The notes under the pieces are model-generated. The model had not been told where the DNA came from, searched no databases, and saw only the letters and a list, made by a program, of their open reading frames with translations. Below, piece by piece: positions 17,297 to 25,254 of a DNA stretch of 64,000 bases. The stretch comes from Saprospiraceae bacterium. GTDB taxonomy: Bacteria > Bacteroidota > Bacteroidia > Chitinophagales > Saprospiraceae. The stretch lies in NCBI GenBank assembly GCA_026982695.1, contig JALSGS010000008.1, forward strand, positions 31,637 to 95,636, read 5' to 3'. The translations under genes were made by a program, and so were the position numbers. Within the stretch, counting starts at the first letter, position 1; every line of letters begins with the position of its first letter.

Positions 17297-18349
17297 ATGA
17301 CACAACAAGCAACGTCTATCAAAGATCTCATCATTATTGGGGCAGGGCCTTCGGGCCTGTGTTGTGCCATCGAAGCGGCGCGTTACGGCTTGGACTATTT
17401 GGTCATAGAAAAAGGCGTATTGGTCAACTCCATCTATCATTTTCCCACCAATATGACTTTTTTCAGCACTTCCGATAAGCTCGAGATTGGCCAAGTGCCC
17501 TTCATTGCCCATGGCGACAAGCCCACGCGGCGCGAGGCTTTGGAATATTATCGGCGCATTGCTGAGTTTTGGCAGTTGCACATTAAGCTCTACGAGTGCG
17601 TCGTACAGCTTACTGCTGAAGGCGAATCACACCGGATATATGTCGTGGAAACAGACAAAGCGCGCTACCGCACGCGCCATGTCGTGGTGGCTACAGGGTT
17701 CTACGACCAGCCTAACTTCATGGACGTACCTGGTGAAGATCTGCCTAAGGTGCGCCACTACTACGACGAAGCACATCCCTATATCGGCCAAAAGGTGCTA
17801 GTGGTAGGCGCTGCCAACTCGGCCTGCGATGTGGCTTTAGAAACCTGGTACAAGGGTGCTGAGGTGACGATGGCCATTCGCGGTGCTGGCATATACCCTA
17901 AGGTCAAGTACTGGATTCGCCCCAATATTGAGAATCGCATCAAGGAGGGCAGTATTAAGGCTTATTTTCACACTACAGTCGAAGTGATCAAACCCAAGTC
18001 GGTCGTGTTGCGCACGCCTCAAGGCTTACTCGAAATCGAAAACGATTGGGTGCTGGCCATGACGGGCTATCGGCCCAACTACGATTTTTTGTGCAAGCTG
18101 GGCATCGCCATTAGGCAAGACGAGGCACGCACACCAGTATTTGACCCAGCTACTTTTGAGAGCAACTTGCCAGGAGTGTACTTGGCAGGAGTGGTACAGG
18201 CTGGTCTCAACACGAGCAAGCTCTTCATCGAGAACACGCGCCATCATGGCGAGGTGATCGTCCGACACATACTCAGTAAGCAAAAAGGCCTTTCGCCTGA
18301 GGTAGCACCGCGATCAACAGCTGTTCCTCACAAGCGTGAGCAGGCATAA
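17297..18349 (+). CDS. ypdA: YpdA-family bacillithiol disulfide reductase-like flavoprotein
   Basis: YpdA (Bdr) is an FAD/NADPH enzyme that reduces bacillithiol disulfide. The 350-residue protein has the FAD-binding LIIIGAGPSGLCCAIEA at residues 10-27, the family-specific FFSTSDKLEIG, an NADPH-binding VLVVGAANSACDVALE, and the late GVYLAGVVQAGLNTSKLFIENTRHHG that closes the FAD site. It lacks the CXXC of thioredoxin reductase, as YpdA proteins do. It is the last gene of the thiL operon, convergent with fumarylacetoacetase. It suggests that this bacterium makes bacillithiol. Confidence 0.85.
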   Translation: MTQQATSIKDLIIIGAGPSGLCCAIEAARYGLDYLVIEKGVLVNSIYHFPTNMTFFSTSDKLEIGQVPFIAHGDKPTRREALEYYRRIAEFWQLHIKLYECVVQLTAEGESHRIYVVETDKARYRTRHVVVATGFYDQPNFMDVPGEDLPKVRHYYDEAHPYIGQKVLVVGAANSACDVALETWYKGAEVTMAIRGAGIYPKVKYWIRPNIENRIKEGSIKAYFHTTVEVIKPKSVVLRTPQGLLEIENDWVLAMTGYRPNYDFLCKLGIAIRQDEARTPVFDPATFESNLPGVYLAGVVQAGLNTSKLFIENTRHHGEVIVRHILSKQKGLSPEVAPRSTAVPHKREQA

Positions 18350-18365
18350 TTGCACCGAAACCTGT

Positions 18366-19634
18366 TTAGGTAGCTGGCAACACTTGTCCTTTGGCTTCGC
18401 CAAAGCCGATGCGTATGCCCTGAGGATGCGTGCACCAGCCTCGCATGATCACCGTATCGCCATCGAGTAGGAACTTGCGCTCGCTGCCATCCGAGAGCTT
18501 GAGTGGTTGCGTGCCACGCCACGTCAGCTCCAGCATTGAGCCATAGGCGTCGGGTGTGGGCCCACTGATAGTGCCTGAAGCGCATAGGTCACCTACACGC
18601 ATGTTGCATCCATTGATCGTGTGGTGGGCTAGCTGCTGGCACATGTTCCAATACATGTATTTGAAGTTGGACAGGCATACCCGTGTAGGGGTACCACCTT
18701 CGGGTTGAATATCGACTTGCAAATGGATGTCGAAATTGTGTGCGCCGCTACAGCGCAAATAGGCTAGGGGCTCGGGCTCCTGTGGTGGCCCAGCTACGCG
18801 AAAAGGCTCCAGTGCATCTAGCGTAACGACCCAGGGCGAAATGGTGCTGGCAAAACTCTTGCCCAGGAAAGGCCCTAAAGGCACGTATTCCCATTTTTGT
18901 ATGTCGCGAGCCGACCAGTCATTGAACAATACCAGTCCGAAGATGTAATCTTCTGCTTCACTTACCGGTATGGGTTGGCCCAATTTGTTTTCCTTGCACA
19001 GCACGAAAGCCATTTCCAGTTCGAAATCGAGCAGGCGAGATGGTCCGAACTGGGGTTGTGTGGCTCCTTGGGATAAGTATTGCCCGTGAGGGCGCCGTAC
19101 GGGCGTGCCCGACACGACGATGCTACTGGCACGGCCGTGATAGCCTACTGGTAGCCATTTCCAGTTGGGCATGAGCGCGTTTTCTTTACCGCGAAACATA
19201 GTGCCCACATTGGTGGCATGCTCGAGGCTAGAATAGAAGTCGGTATAGTCACCTACTTGTATGGGCAGCAGTAGCTCGGCTTGATCCATGGGGATGAGGA
19301 AATGATTGGCATGGGCACGCACGCCTTCTTGTGTGTCGCGCAGTAACTCGCTGAGGCGGTTGCGCACGCCACGTGCCGTGTGGCGTCCTAATGCCATAAA
19401 AGGATTGAGCCATCGTTGGCGAAAGATATCTTTGGGCAGTTGGAGCTCGTCGAAATAACCCAAGTCAGCCAATACGGCCAGATCGACTACGTACGCTCCA
19501 ATAGCAGTGGCTATACGCGCTTCGGGGTTGGCAGCGGTGCGAAACACGCCAAAGGGCAAGTTCTGTATAGGGAAATCGCTCCCTGCTGCTACGGGTACCC
19601 AAGAGCGCAAAGTGGGGTCGTTGGCTGCAATCAT
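18366..19634 (-). CDS. fahA: Fumarylacetoacetase
   Basis: The enzyme splits fumarylacetoacetate to fumarate and acetoacetate, the last step of tyrosine/phenylalanine breakdown. The sequence shows the N-terminal SH3-like domain, then the catalytic FAH domain with VGYHGRASSIVVSGTPVRRP, the metal-site DFELEMAFVLCKEN and LFNDWSARDIQKWEYVPLGP (SARDIQ is diagnostic), and the late GDLCASGTISGP. The length is 422 residues from the ATG at 19634; a TTG at 19661 would add nine. The gene just upstream (16-base gap) is cotranscribed. The pathway needs oxygen, so an aerobic life is implied. Confidence 0.93.
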   Translation of the reverse strand: MIAANDPTLRSWVPVAAGSDFPIQNLPFGVFRTAANPEARIATAIGAYVVDLAVLADLGYFDELQLPKDIFRQRWLNPFMALGRHTARGVRNRLSELLRDTQEGVRAHANHFLIPMDQAELLLPIQVGDYTDFYSSLEHATNVGTMFRGKENALMPNWKWLPVGYHGRASSIVVSGTPVRRPHGQYLSQGATQPQFGPSRLLDFELEMAFVLCKENKLGQPIPVSEAEDYIFGLVLFNDWSARDIQKWEYVPLGPFLGKSFASTISPWVVTLDALEPFRVAGPPQEPEPLAYLRCSGAHNFDIHLQVDIQPEGGTPTRVCLSNFKYMYWNMCQQLAHHTINGCNMRVGDLCASGTISGPTPDAYGSMLELTWRGTQPLKLSDGSERKFLLDGDTVIMRGWCTHPQGIRIGFGEAKGQVLPAT

Positions 19635-19677
19635 CGCTTTGAGTTTACAGTTGGTATTCAATGACTTGAAGTGTCGC

Positions 19678-20058
19678 TTAACACTTCATATCACCTTCGG
19701 CAGGATGAGGAAAGCTATCGCTTTCGTCTTCTCCAGGTCTATTGGCCAAGCACTTGAAATCTTTCTCTACAAGTATGTGCAGATGTGCGCCTTGTGGTAG
19801 CGGCTGCGCGTGTTCCATTCCGACTTGTTCGGTATGGGCCCATTGTGCCACTTGTTGTACCGGTACCACTACTTCTATGATGTGATCGGCAAAAGAGGCA
19901 TGCATATGCCCAGCTTGTGACTGCGCGCGCAATCGGTAAATCAAGTGACTTTCGCCAAATGATACTCGGTCTTCTACGATGCCCGTCTGGGCCAGCTGTT
20001 GCACCTCGCGTTGTTTGAGGCGCAAGCGGATGGAATTGCCTTGAATGCGCAGCTTCAT
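19678..20058 (-). CDS. Small conserved protein, DUF7009-like, partner of fumarylacetoacetase gene
   Basis: The 126-residue protein starts MKLRIQGNSIRLRLKQREV, a form I associate with small Bacteroidota proteins annotated as DUF7009; this is recognition by eye only. It has no signal or membrane segment. The middle is beta-rich (FGESHLIYRL, HIIEVVVPVQQV) and the C-terminus has several acidic residues and a Cys (GDMKC at the end). It lies 16 bases before fahA on the same strand and is probably cotranscribed. Its role is unknown. Confidence 0.65.
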   Translation of the reverse strand: MKLRIQGNSIRLRLKQREVQQLAQTGIVEDRVSFGESHLIYRLRAQSQAGHMHASFADHIIEVVVPVQQVAQWAHTEQVGMEHAQPLPQGAHLHILVEKDFKCLANRPGEDESDSFPHPAEGDMKC

Positions 20059-20159
20059 AGCTAGCGTATTTTGCCGATGAATTGCACGTACATTAACCGA
20101 ATCGGGTAACCCTCAGCTCAATAAGTCTTTGGGGCTACCCGGATGAACAGTATGTGAGA

Positions 20160-21128
20160 TCAGTTCTGTTGTGCCTTGAAACGCTTGATAGCTTCAATGA
20201 GGCGCGGTACTACCTCGAAGGCATCGCCTACTACCCCATAATCAGCTGCTTTGAAGAAGGGCGCTTCGGGGTCTTTGTTGATAACGACAATTACCTTCGA
20301 GTTGTTGACACCGGCCAAGTGCTGGATTGCTCCTGAAATGCCAATCGCAATGTATAGATTAGGACGGATGGCAATGCCCGTTTGTCCCACATGCTCATGA
20401 TGGGGGCGCCAACCTGCGTCTGCCACAGGGCGCGAGCAAGCCGTAGCAGCACCCAACACTTTTGCCAACTCTTCGATCATACCCCAATTTTCGGGGCCTT
20501 TGAGCCCTCGTCCGCCCGAGACGACGATCTCTGCTTCGGGTAGAGGTACTTGGCCTTCCACGCGTTGTACTTCGACTACTTGTACACGGGGTGCAGGTAC
20601 CTCTATAGACAACTGTTCTACTGGCGCTTCACCACCCACTTCTTCAGGGCGGACGGCGTTGCCCATTACGGAAATTACCTTTTTTTCAGTCTTAATGGCA
20701 AAAGTTGCATATGCTTTGCCTGAAAAGACGGGCTTGACTACATGCAGCTCATTTCCTTCAAGTGAGGGAACTTGACTTGCACCCGAAACCGAACCCGCAC
20801 CCAAACGGATGGCCACACGCCCAGCGATCGATTTTCCCGTAGAGGTGTGGCTCATAATTACCACGCTAGCACCAGTCTTTTCAGCAGCTTGTGCAATGGC
20901 TGCTGCCCAGCTTTGACTGTCGAAGCTGGCTAAGTGGTCATGTGTTACGTGCCACACTTTTTGAGCACCGTATCGGCCCAACTGCGCGAGATTGTCGGCA
21001 GGGCCTAATACCAAGGCATGACATGCGGTACCGAGGAGTTCAGCCGTTTGGCGGCCATAGGTGAGCGCTTCAAAGGCGGCTTTTTTAAATTGGCCTTGAG
21101 TCGCTTCTGCAAATACCAAAACTGACAT
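20160..21128 (-). CDS. etfA: Electron transfer flavoprotein alpha subunit
   Basis: EtfA binds FAD and, with EtfB, takes electrons from acyl-CoA dehydrogenases to the respiratory chain. The 322-residue protein has the N-terminal Rossmann-like domain (MSVLVFAEA) and the C-terminal FAD domain with [54 protein letters not shown] and [22 protein letters not shown], all diagnostic. It follows etfB on the same strand with a 61-base gap. Confidence 0.95.
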   Translation of the reverse strand: MSVLVFAEATQGQFKKAAFEALTYGRQTAELLGTACHALVLGPADNLAQLGRYGAQKVWHVTHDHLASFDSQSWAAAIAQAAEKTGASVVIMSHTSTGKSIAGRVAIRLGAGSVSGASQVPSLEGNELHVVKPVFSGKAYATFAIKTEKKVISVMGNAVRPEEVGGEAPVEQLSIEVPAPRVQVVEVQRVEGQVPLPEAEIVVSGGRGLKGPENWGMIEELAKVLGAATACSRPVADAGWRPHHEHVGQTGIAIRPNLYIAIGISGAIQHLAGVNNSKVIVVINKDPEAPFFKAADYGVVGDAFEVVPRLIEAIKRFKAQQN

Positions 21129-21189
21129 GGCATATCTTTTTTCGGAAGGTTTTTCAAAACAAAATAGAAATCAATGCAGCACAGTGCAT

Positions 21190-21933
21190 TTAAATAACTT
21201 TAGCCTCTTCGTGTAGCAAGCGCACTAGCTCGTCTATGTGTTCAGGCTCGATGAGCTTGACGCCTTTTTTCTTTGGTGGCAACGCGTACTGTACCACTGA
21301 CACGGGGTCATCTACTGCTACAGGCTCAACGACTTTGAGCGGTTTGCGCTTGGCCATCATGATGCCGCGCATGTTGGGGATGCGTTGCTCAGCCATTCCT
21401 TTGGCTGCACTGACCACGAAGGGCGTGGCAACTTTCACAATCTCTACGCCGCCTTCAATGTCGCGGTGAAGGGTAGCTGTATTGCCTTCCATATCGAGCT
21501 TGCTGGCCCAAGCTACAAAGGGCAGATCGAGTAGCTCCGCCAACATGGCAGGTACTTCCGAGCCGTTGTAGTCGATCGTTTCTTTTCCACAAAAGATGAG
21601 GTCATAGTTTTCGTTTTTGGCGAAAGCCGCAATCTGATGAGCGACAAACCAAGCACTAGTGGGCTCAGCATCGATGCGGACGGCCTCGTGGGCGCCAATC
21701 GCTAAGGCCTTGCGAATGATTTGATCGTTGCTGGAGGGCCCTACATTGATGACCGTGACGCTACCTCCTTGAGCTTCGACCAGTTCGAGTGCGCGTACCA
21801 AGGCGTACCATTCGTCATATGGATTCATGATGTATTTCATGCCCGATGTGTCGAGCTGTTTGCCGTCGGGGGTTAGTTGAATTTTGGCTTCCGTATCGGG
21901 AGTCTTGCTGATGCATACCAGAAGTTTCATCAT
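21190..21933 (-). CDS. etfB: Electron transfer flavoprotein beta subunit
   Basis: EtfB binds AMP and pairs with EtfA. The sequence begins MMKLLVCISKTPDTE, has MNPYDEWYALVRALEL and the AMP-binding region DLIFCGKETIDYNGSEVPAMLAELL, then a C-terminal recognition loop (VVSAAKGMAEQRIPNMRGIMMAKRK) that docks to partner dehydrogenases. Length (248) is normal. Two ATGs lie in tandem at 21933 and 21930. A longer reading to 21999 would overlap the promoter element at 21997-22004, so I reject it. Confidence 0.95.
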   Translation of the reverse strand: MMKLLVCISKTPDTEAKIQLTPDGKQLDTSGMKYIMNPYDEWYALVRALELVEAQGGSVTVINVGPSSNDQIIRKALAIGAHEAVRIDAEPTSAWFVAHQIAAFAKNENYDLIFCGKETIDYNGSEVPAMLAELLDLPFVAWASKLDMEGNTATLHRDIEGGVEIVKVATPFVVSAAKGMAEQRIPNMRGIMMAKRKPLKVVEPVAVDDPVSVVQYALPPKKKGVKLIEPEHIDELVRLLHEEAKVI

Positions 21934-21996
21934 GCATGGTTTTAATGTGAATAAACGACTTGAAAGCCCACTGAAGTCTCTGCTATCAGGGGTGTG

Positions 21997-22004
21997 CAAA
22001 CATA
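21997..22004 (-). promoter_or_regulatory. Bacteroidota -7 promoter element for etfBA
   Basis: The minus strand reads TATGTTTG, an exact TAnnTTTG, 63 bases upstream of the etfB ATG. No TTG box at the usual spacing. Confidence 0.45.
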
Positions 22005-22126
22005 GGCAAAAAGAAGCAGAGGTAGAAAGTGTTGGCGAATTTTCGCTAATGTGTGAATCCCAATTGGAACGCTTACCTTGGCGGGGCTCAATTTACTTGC
22101 ACAGATTGCTCAGATGGGCAGAATAA

Positions 22127-22737
22127 ATGTCATACAGGCTATTGTGTTTGGATCTTAGCGGCATGTTGATCGACTGGCATCCGGAGTGTTTGTATCGCAA
22201 GTTGTTTGGCGACGAGCGGCAAATGCGTTGGTTTTTATCTCATGTGTGTACTACTGCCTGGAATGAACAGCAGGATGCTGGGCGCCTATTTGCTGAGGGC
22301 ACTCGCTTGCTCGTGCAGCGATTTCCCGAGTGGGCACTTATGATTCAGGCCTATTGCAAGTGCTGGGAAGAAGTGTTGGCAGGCCCTATCGAGCCTTCAA
22401 TAGCTTTTTTGCACAAGCTGAAAAAGAGAGGTTATCCGCGTTTGTTGGTACTGGCCAACTGGTCAGCCGAGACGTTTCCCATTGTGCGGCAGCGCTTCGA
22501 CTTCTTAGATTGGTTTGAAGGCATCGTGGTGAGTGGCGAGGAAGGCACGCGTAAGCCTTTCCCGAAATTTATCGGCGCCTGCTGGTAGGCTATAACCTGC
22601 GGCCGGCCCGTAGTTTGTTCATTGACGACAATCTGCGCAATGTGGAAGCTGCCCGTAAGTTGAGGTTTCAGGTTTTGCACTTTACTGGGCCCCAGGTGTG
22701 GGCTCAAGTAGAGGCAGTGCTAGGATCGTTGGCATGA
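22127..22737 (+). pseudogene. HAD-superfamily hydrolase, frameshifted
   Basis: The first reading frame gives 153 residues ending in FPKFIGACW, but family likeness stops at KPFP. Dropping into the next frame at about 22561-22567 restores the rest: EIYRRLL, then SLFIDDNLRNVEAARK, then the end at a TGA at 22735-22737. Together the two parts give a complete HAD-IA phosphatase of about 203 residues with motif I LCLDLSGMLID, motif II VLANWSAETFP (N in place of T/S is common here), motif III Lys in RKPFP, and motif IV FIDDNLRN. One base is missing in a run CCCGAAA, so this is a true frameshift or a sequencing error. Both parts keep normal codon character. Confidence 0.85.
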
Positions 22738-22806
22738 GTACAGGTTTTGCCAAAAGGCCACAGATGTGGGAATAATTACCTTAACTGAAAAATATTGTGT
22801 TGTATT

Positions 22807-24060
22807 ATGAAACAGACAATGCTTGTTGGAGTATGCTGTCTTGTATGGATGGCTGTTGGCTGGAGCCAAAATGCAGCTAAAATGGATGAATTGCGTTTGC
22901 GCACTTTGGCCGACAAACTGGCGCATAAATACATCATCGTGGATGGGCACGTGGACTTGCCCTATCGGCTGAGGATGCACGATTTTCGCCTCGAAGGCGA
23001 GTACTTAAATCTTCCCATACAGACAGATGAAGGCGATTTCGACTATGTGCGTGCCCAAAAAGGGGGGCTGGATGCGCCTTTTATGTCTATCTATTTGCCC
23101 TCGCGCTTGCAGCGAGAGCCAGGTGCTTCCAAACGATTGGCAGACTCGCTCATCCAAATGGTAGAAGGCATAGTAGCAGCACACCCCGACAAGTTTGCCC
23201 TGGCCTATTCGCCTGCTGAGGTGCGTGGCAATTTCAAAAAGGGACTTATCTCCTTGCCCATGGGCATGGAAAATGGCTCAGGCATCGAAGACGATTTGCG
23301 CAATGTGGCCTATTTTCACCGGCGCGGCATTCGCTACATTACCCTCACGCATGCCAAAGATAATCTCATTTGTGATTCGAGCTATGATACGACCCGTACA
23401 TGGAACGGCTTGAGCCCCTTTGGTCGTGAGGTAGTGCGCGAAATGAATCGAGTGGGGATTATGGTCGATATTTCGCATGTGTCGGACAGTGCTTTCTGGC
23501 AAGTGATGGAAGTGTCGCAGGCCCCTTGTATTGCCTCGCATTCTTCTTGTAGGGCTTTTACACCTGGTTTTGAGCGCAATATGAATGACGACATGATCCG
23601 CGCCTTGGCGCAAAACGGCGGAATAATCATGATCAATTTCGGCTCTACTTTCCTCGATGGCCAAGTGGCGCACAATCGCGATCAGATGCGCGCCGAGTTG
23701 GGGCGCCAGCTCGATAGCCTCGGCCTCAAGTGGGACGATGAAGCGGCCAAACCTTACATCCAAGCTTATGTAGATGCACATCGCGACGAACTGTATGCCG
23801 ATGTGCAGCGCGTAGCCGATCACATCGACCATGTAGTGCAACTCGTAGGAATCGACCACGTGGGCTTGGGGTCCGACTTCGACGGCGTAGGGGACTCTCT
23901 GCCTATAGGTCTCAAAGATGTATCCGATTATCCCAACCTTATCTATGTATTGCTACAGCGCGGTTACAGCAAAAGAGATATTGAGAAAATTTGTGGGGCT
24001 AATCTCTTGCGCGTATGGCGTGAGGTGGAACGCACAGCTGAAAGAATGGGTAGCCGATGA
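22807..24060 (+). CDS. Membrane dipeptidase (renal dipeptidase, M19), secreted
   Basis: M19 enzymes are zinc dipeptidases that cut a wide range of dipeptides, including those with D-residues. A signal peptide (MKQTMLVGVCCLVWMAVGWSQ) leads a 396-residue mature enzyme. The zinc ligands are visible: DGHVDLP (His and Asp), MGMENGSGIEDD (bridging Glu), VDISHVSD (His), SHSSCRAFTP (His) and GLGSDFDGVG (Asp). Length is normal. The start is the ATG at 22807; a TTG at 22795 is rejected. It could provide peptide breakdown for the SusC/D importer 1.2 kb downstream, though nothing shows that directly. Confidence 0.92.
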   Translation: MKQTMLVGVCCLVWMAVGWSQNAAKMDELRLRTLADKLAHKYIIVDGHVDLPYRLRMHDFRLEGEYLNLPIQTDEGDFDYVRAQKGGLDAPFMSIYLPSRLQREPGASKRLADSLIQMVEGIVAAHPDKFALAYSPAEVRGNFKKGLISLPMGMENGSGIEDDLRNVAYFHRRGIRYITLTHAKDNLICDSSYDTTRTWNGLSPFGREVVREMNRVGIMVDISHVSDSAFWQVMEVSQAPCIASHSSCRAFTPGFERNMNDDMIRALAQNGGIIMINFGSTFLDGQVAHNRDQMRAELGRQLDSLGLKWDDEAAKPYIQAYVDAHRDELYADVQRVADHIDHVVQLVGIDHVGLGSDFDGVGDSLPIGLKDVSDYPNLIYVLLQRGYSKRDIEKICGANLLRVWREVERTAERMGSR

Positions 24061-24105
24061 GGGCGAGAAGATCCAATAGGTGTGATTTAACTGCATATCT
24101 GCAAA

Positions 24106-24138
24106 TTGCGAAAGTGTAACCGATGTTCATTACCTTTG
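24106..24138 (+). promoter_or_regulatory. Promoter of the thioredoxin-fold gene at 24221
   Basis: TACCTTTG (24131-24138) matches TAnnTTTG exactly, and TTG at 24106-24108 lies 22 bases upstream, within the range seen for Bacteroidota -33/-7 promoters. It gives a leader of about 80 bases. Confidence 0.55.
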
Positions 24139-24220
24139 TATTGAGGATGAGGTGTTTTGATCTTCTTTGTGCGATTGAGTATTTTCGGCTAGTCAAATCA
24201 CTCACTCAAAAGAAGGACTC

Positions 24221-24844
24221 ATGTTTCGACTGTTTGGACTCTTTGCCCTGTTGGCCTTTGTGGGCGCTTTTGCCATCTCTTCCAATCAGAAGCTCAAACA
24301 TCGATTAGATCAAGGTCTGAAAGTAGGTGATACTGCCCCTGACTTTCGCCTCAAAGGTGTAGATGGCCAATATCACTCGCTGGCTGATTTTTCCGATGCT
24401 CATGGCTTTATCGTGACTTTTACCTGCAATACTTGTCCTTATGCCCGCATGTACGAGGATCGACTCATCGCATTGCACCAACGAATGGCGCCTAAAGGTT
24501 GGCCAGTAATTGCCATTAATCCTAACGACCCCGCTGTACAACCTGGCGATAGCTTTGAAGAGATGAAAAAGCGGGCACGCGAAAAAGCTTACCCCTTCCT
24601 CTATTTGTTCGATGAAGGACAAAAAGTGTATCCCCAATATGGCGCCGAACGCACTCCACACGTGTTTTTACTCGATGCCCAACGCGTAGTGCGCTATATT
24701 GGTGCCATTGACGACAGCCCCCGAAACCCAGAAGCCATTACACGCCAATATGTAGTCGAAGCCATTGAGGCTATTGAAGTAGGGCGCCGACCCGATCCCG
24801 AGTTCACACGTGCCATTGGCTGTACGATCAAGACTGCTGACTAA
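24221..24844 (+). CDS. Thioredoxin-fold protein (redoxin/AhpC-TSA type), exported
   Basis: The 207-residue protein has an N-terminal hydrophobic segment (residues 3-20) that should export or anchor it. The redoxin domain follows: VGDTAPDFRLKGVDGQ, FTCNTCPYARMYE with a CXXC-like active site (Cys-Asn-Thr-Cys-Pro), FLYLFDEGQKVYPQYGAERTPHVFLLD with the cis-Pro (TP). This is the family often annotated as thioredoxin family protein with CNTCP motif, which probably acts as a periplasmic thiol reductant. AGAAGGA lies nine bases before the ATG. It is a single gene. Confidence 0.85.
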   Translation: MFRLFGLFALLAFVGAFAISSNQKLKHRLDQGLKVGDTAPDFRLKGVDGQYHSLADFSDAHGFIVTFTCNTCPYARMYEDRLIALHQRMAPKGWPVIAINPNDPAVQPGDSFEEMKKRAREKAYPFLYLFDEGQKVYPQYGAERTPHVFLLDAQRVVRYIGAIDDSPRNPEAITRQYVVEAIEAIEVGRRPDPEFTRAIGCTIKTAD

Positions 24845-25010
24845 AGTGGATAGTCAAACAGATAGCCATTAATAGATGACGCGATAGAGTGCTTGTATAT
24901 CAGCCTCTTGTGGCGTGACTGATAGCTGGCAAAAGATTGTAATCAAATTGTTGTGCCGCTAAAAAATTGGTGGAATTTGTCGTTTGGGTAGCAAAATTCG
25001 GCGCCTGCTT

Positions 25011-25018
25011 TATATTTG
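25011..25018 (+). promoter_or_regulatory. Bacteroidota -7 promoter element for the SusC operon
   Basis: TATATTTG matches TAnnTTTG exactly. The nearest TTTG (24983-24986) is 24 bases upstream, a little farther than usual. It lies 236 bases before the SusC ATG, implying a long untranslated leader. Confidence 0.45.
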
Positions 25019-25049
25019 CAGCTGCTGTTAAGGAAAGGTGAAGAAGGGT

Positions 25050-25106
25050 ATGAAGCAGCGAATCGAAATCTTGAGCGTTATGGTACCGGCACCCCATATG
25101 CCTTAA
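25050..25106 (+). CDS. Possible 18-residue leader peptide upstream of SusC
   Basis: An ATG preceded by AAGAAGGG opens 18 codons (MKQRIEILSVMVPAPHMP) and closes with TAA. It falls inside the presumed SusC leader, about 150 bases before its ATG. It has no known family. The purine-rich stretch before the ATG is the best Shine-Dalgarno-like sequence in the leader. It could be a regulatory leader ORF or chance; I cannot tell. Confidence 0.2.
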   Translation: MKQRIEILSVMVPAPHMP

Positions 25107-25254
25107 ACGACATGTGTGTGGAATCCCCGATAAACCTTTCGATTAGTTACTCCGCTTGGACAAGGCTTTGGATGTAATTAGCAGTAAAAAGTTAATGCCA
25201 TCATTGATTTTTGTTTGGCAATTTTCCCAGTTCACTTATTAAAATTGGATTCGT

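Larger units (their letters stand above)
24845..25254. other. Long leader region upstream of the SusC gene
   Basis: This 410-base gap holds no full gene. It contains a -7 promoter element at 25011-25018, which would give a leader of about 235 bases, and a possible 18-codon leader ORF at 25050-25106. The part 24845-25000 holds nothing recognised. Confidence 0.45.

Noticed and set aside
23278..23859. Open frame of 193 codons antisense to the membrane dipeptidase
   Set aside because: The dipeptidase has all zinc ligands on the plus strand; the antisense frame has no recognisable domain.
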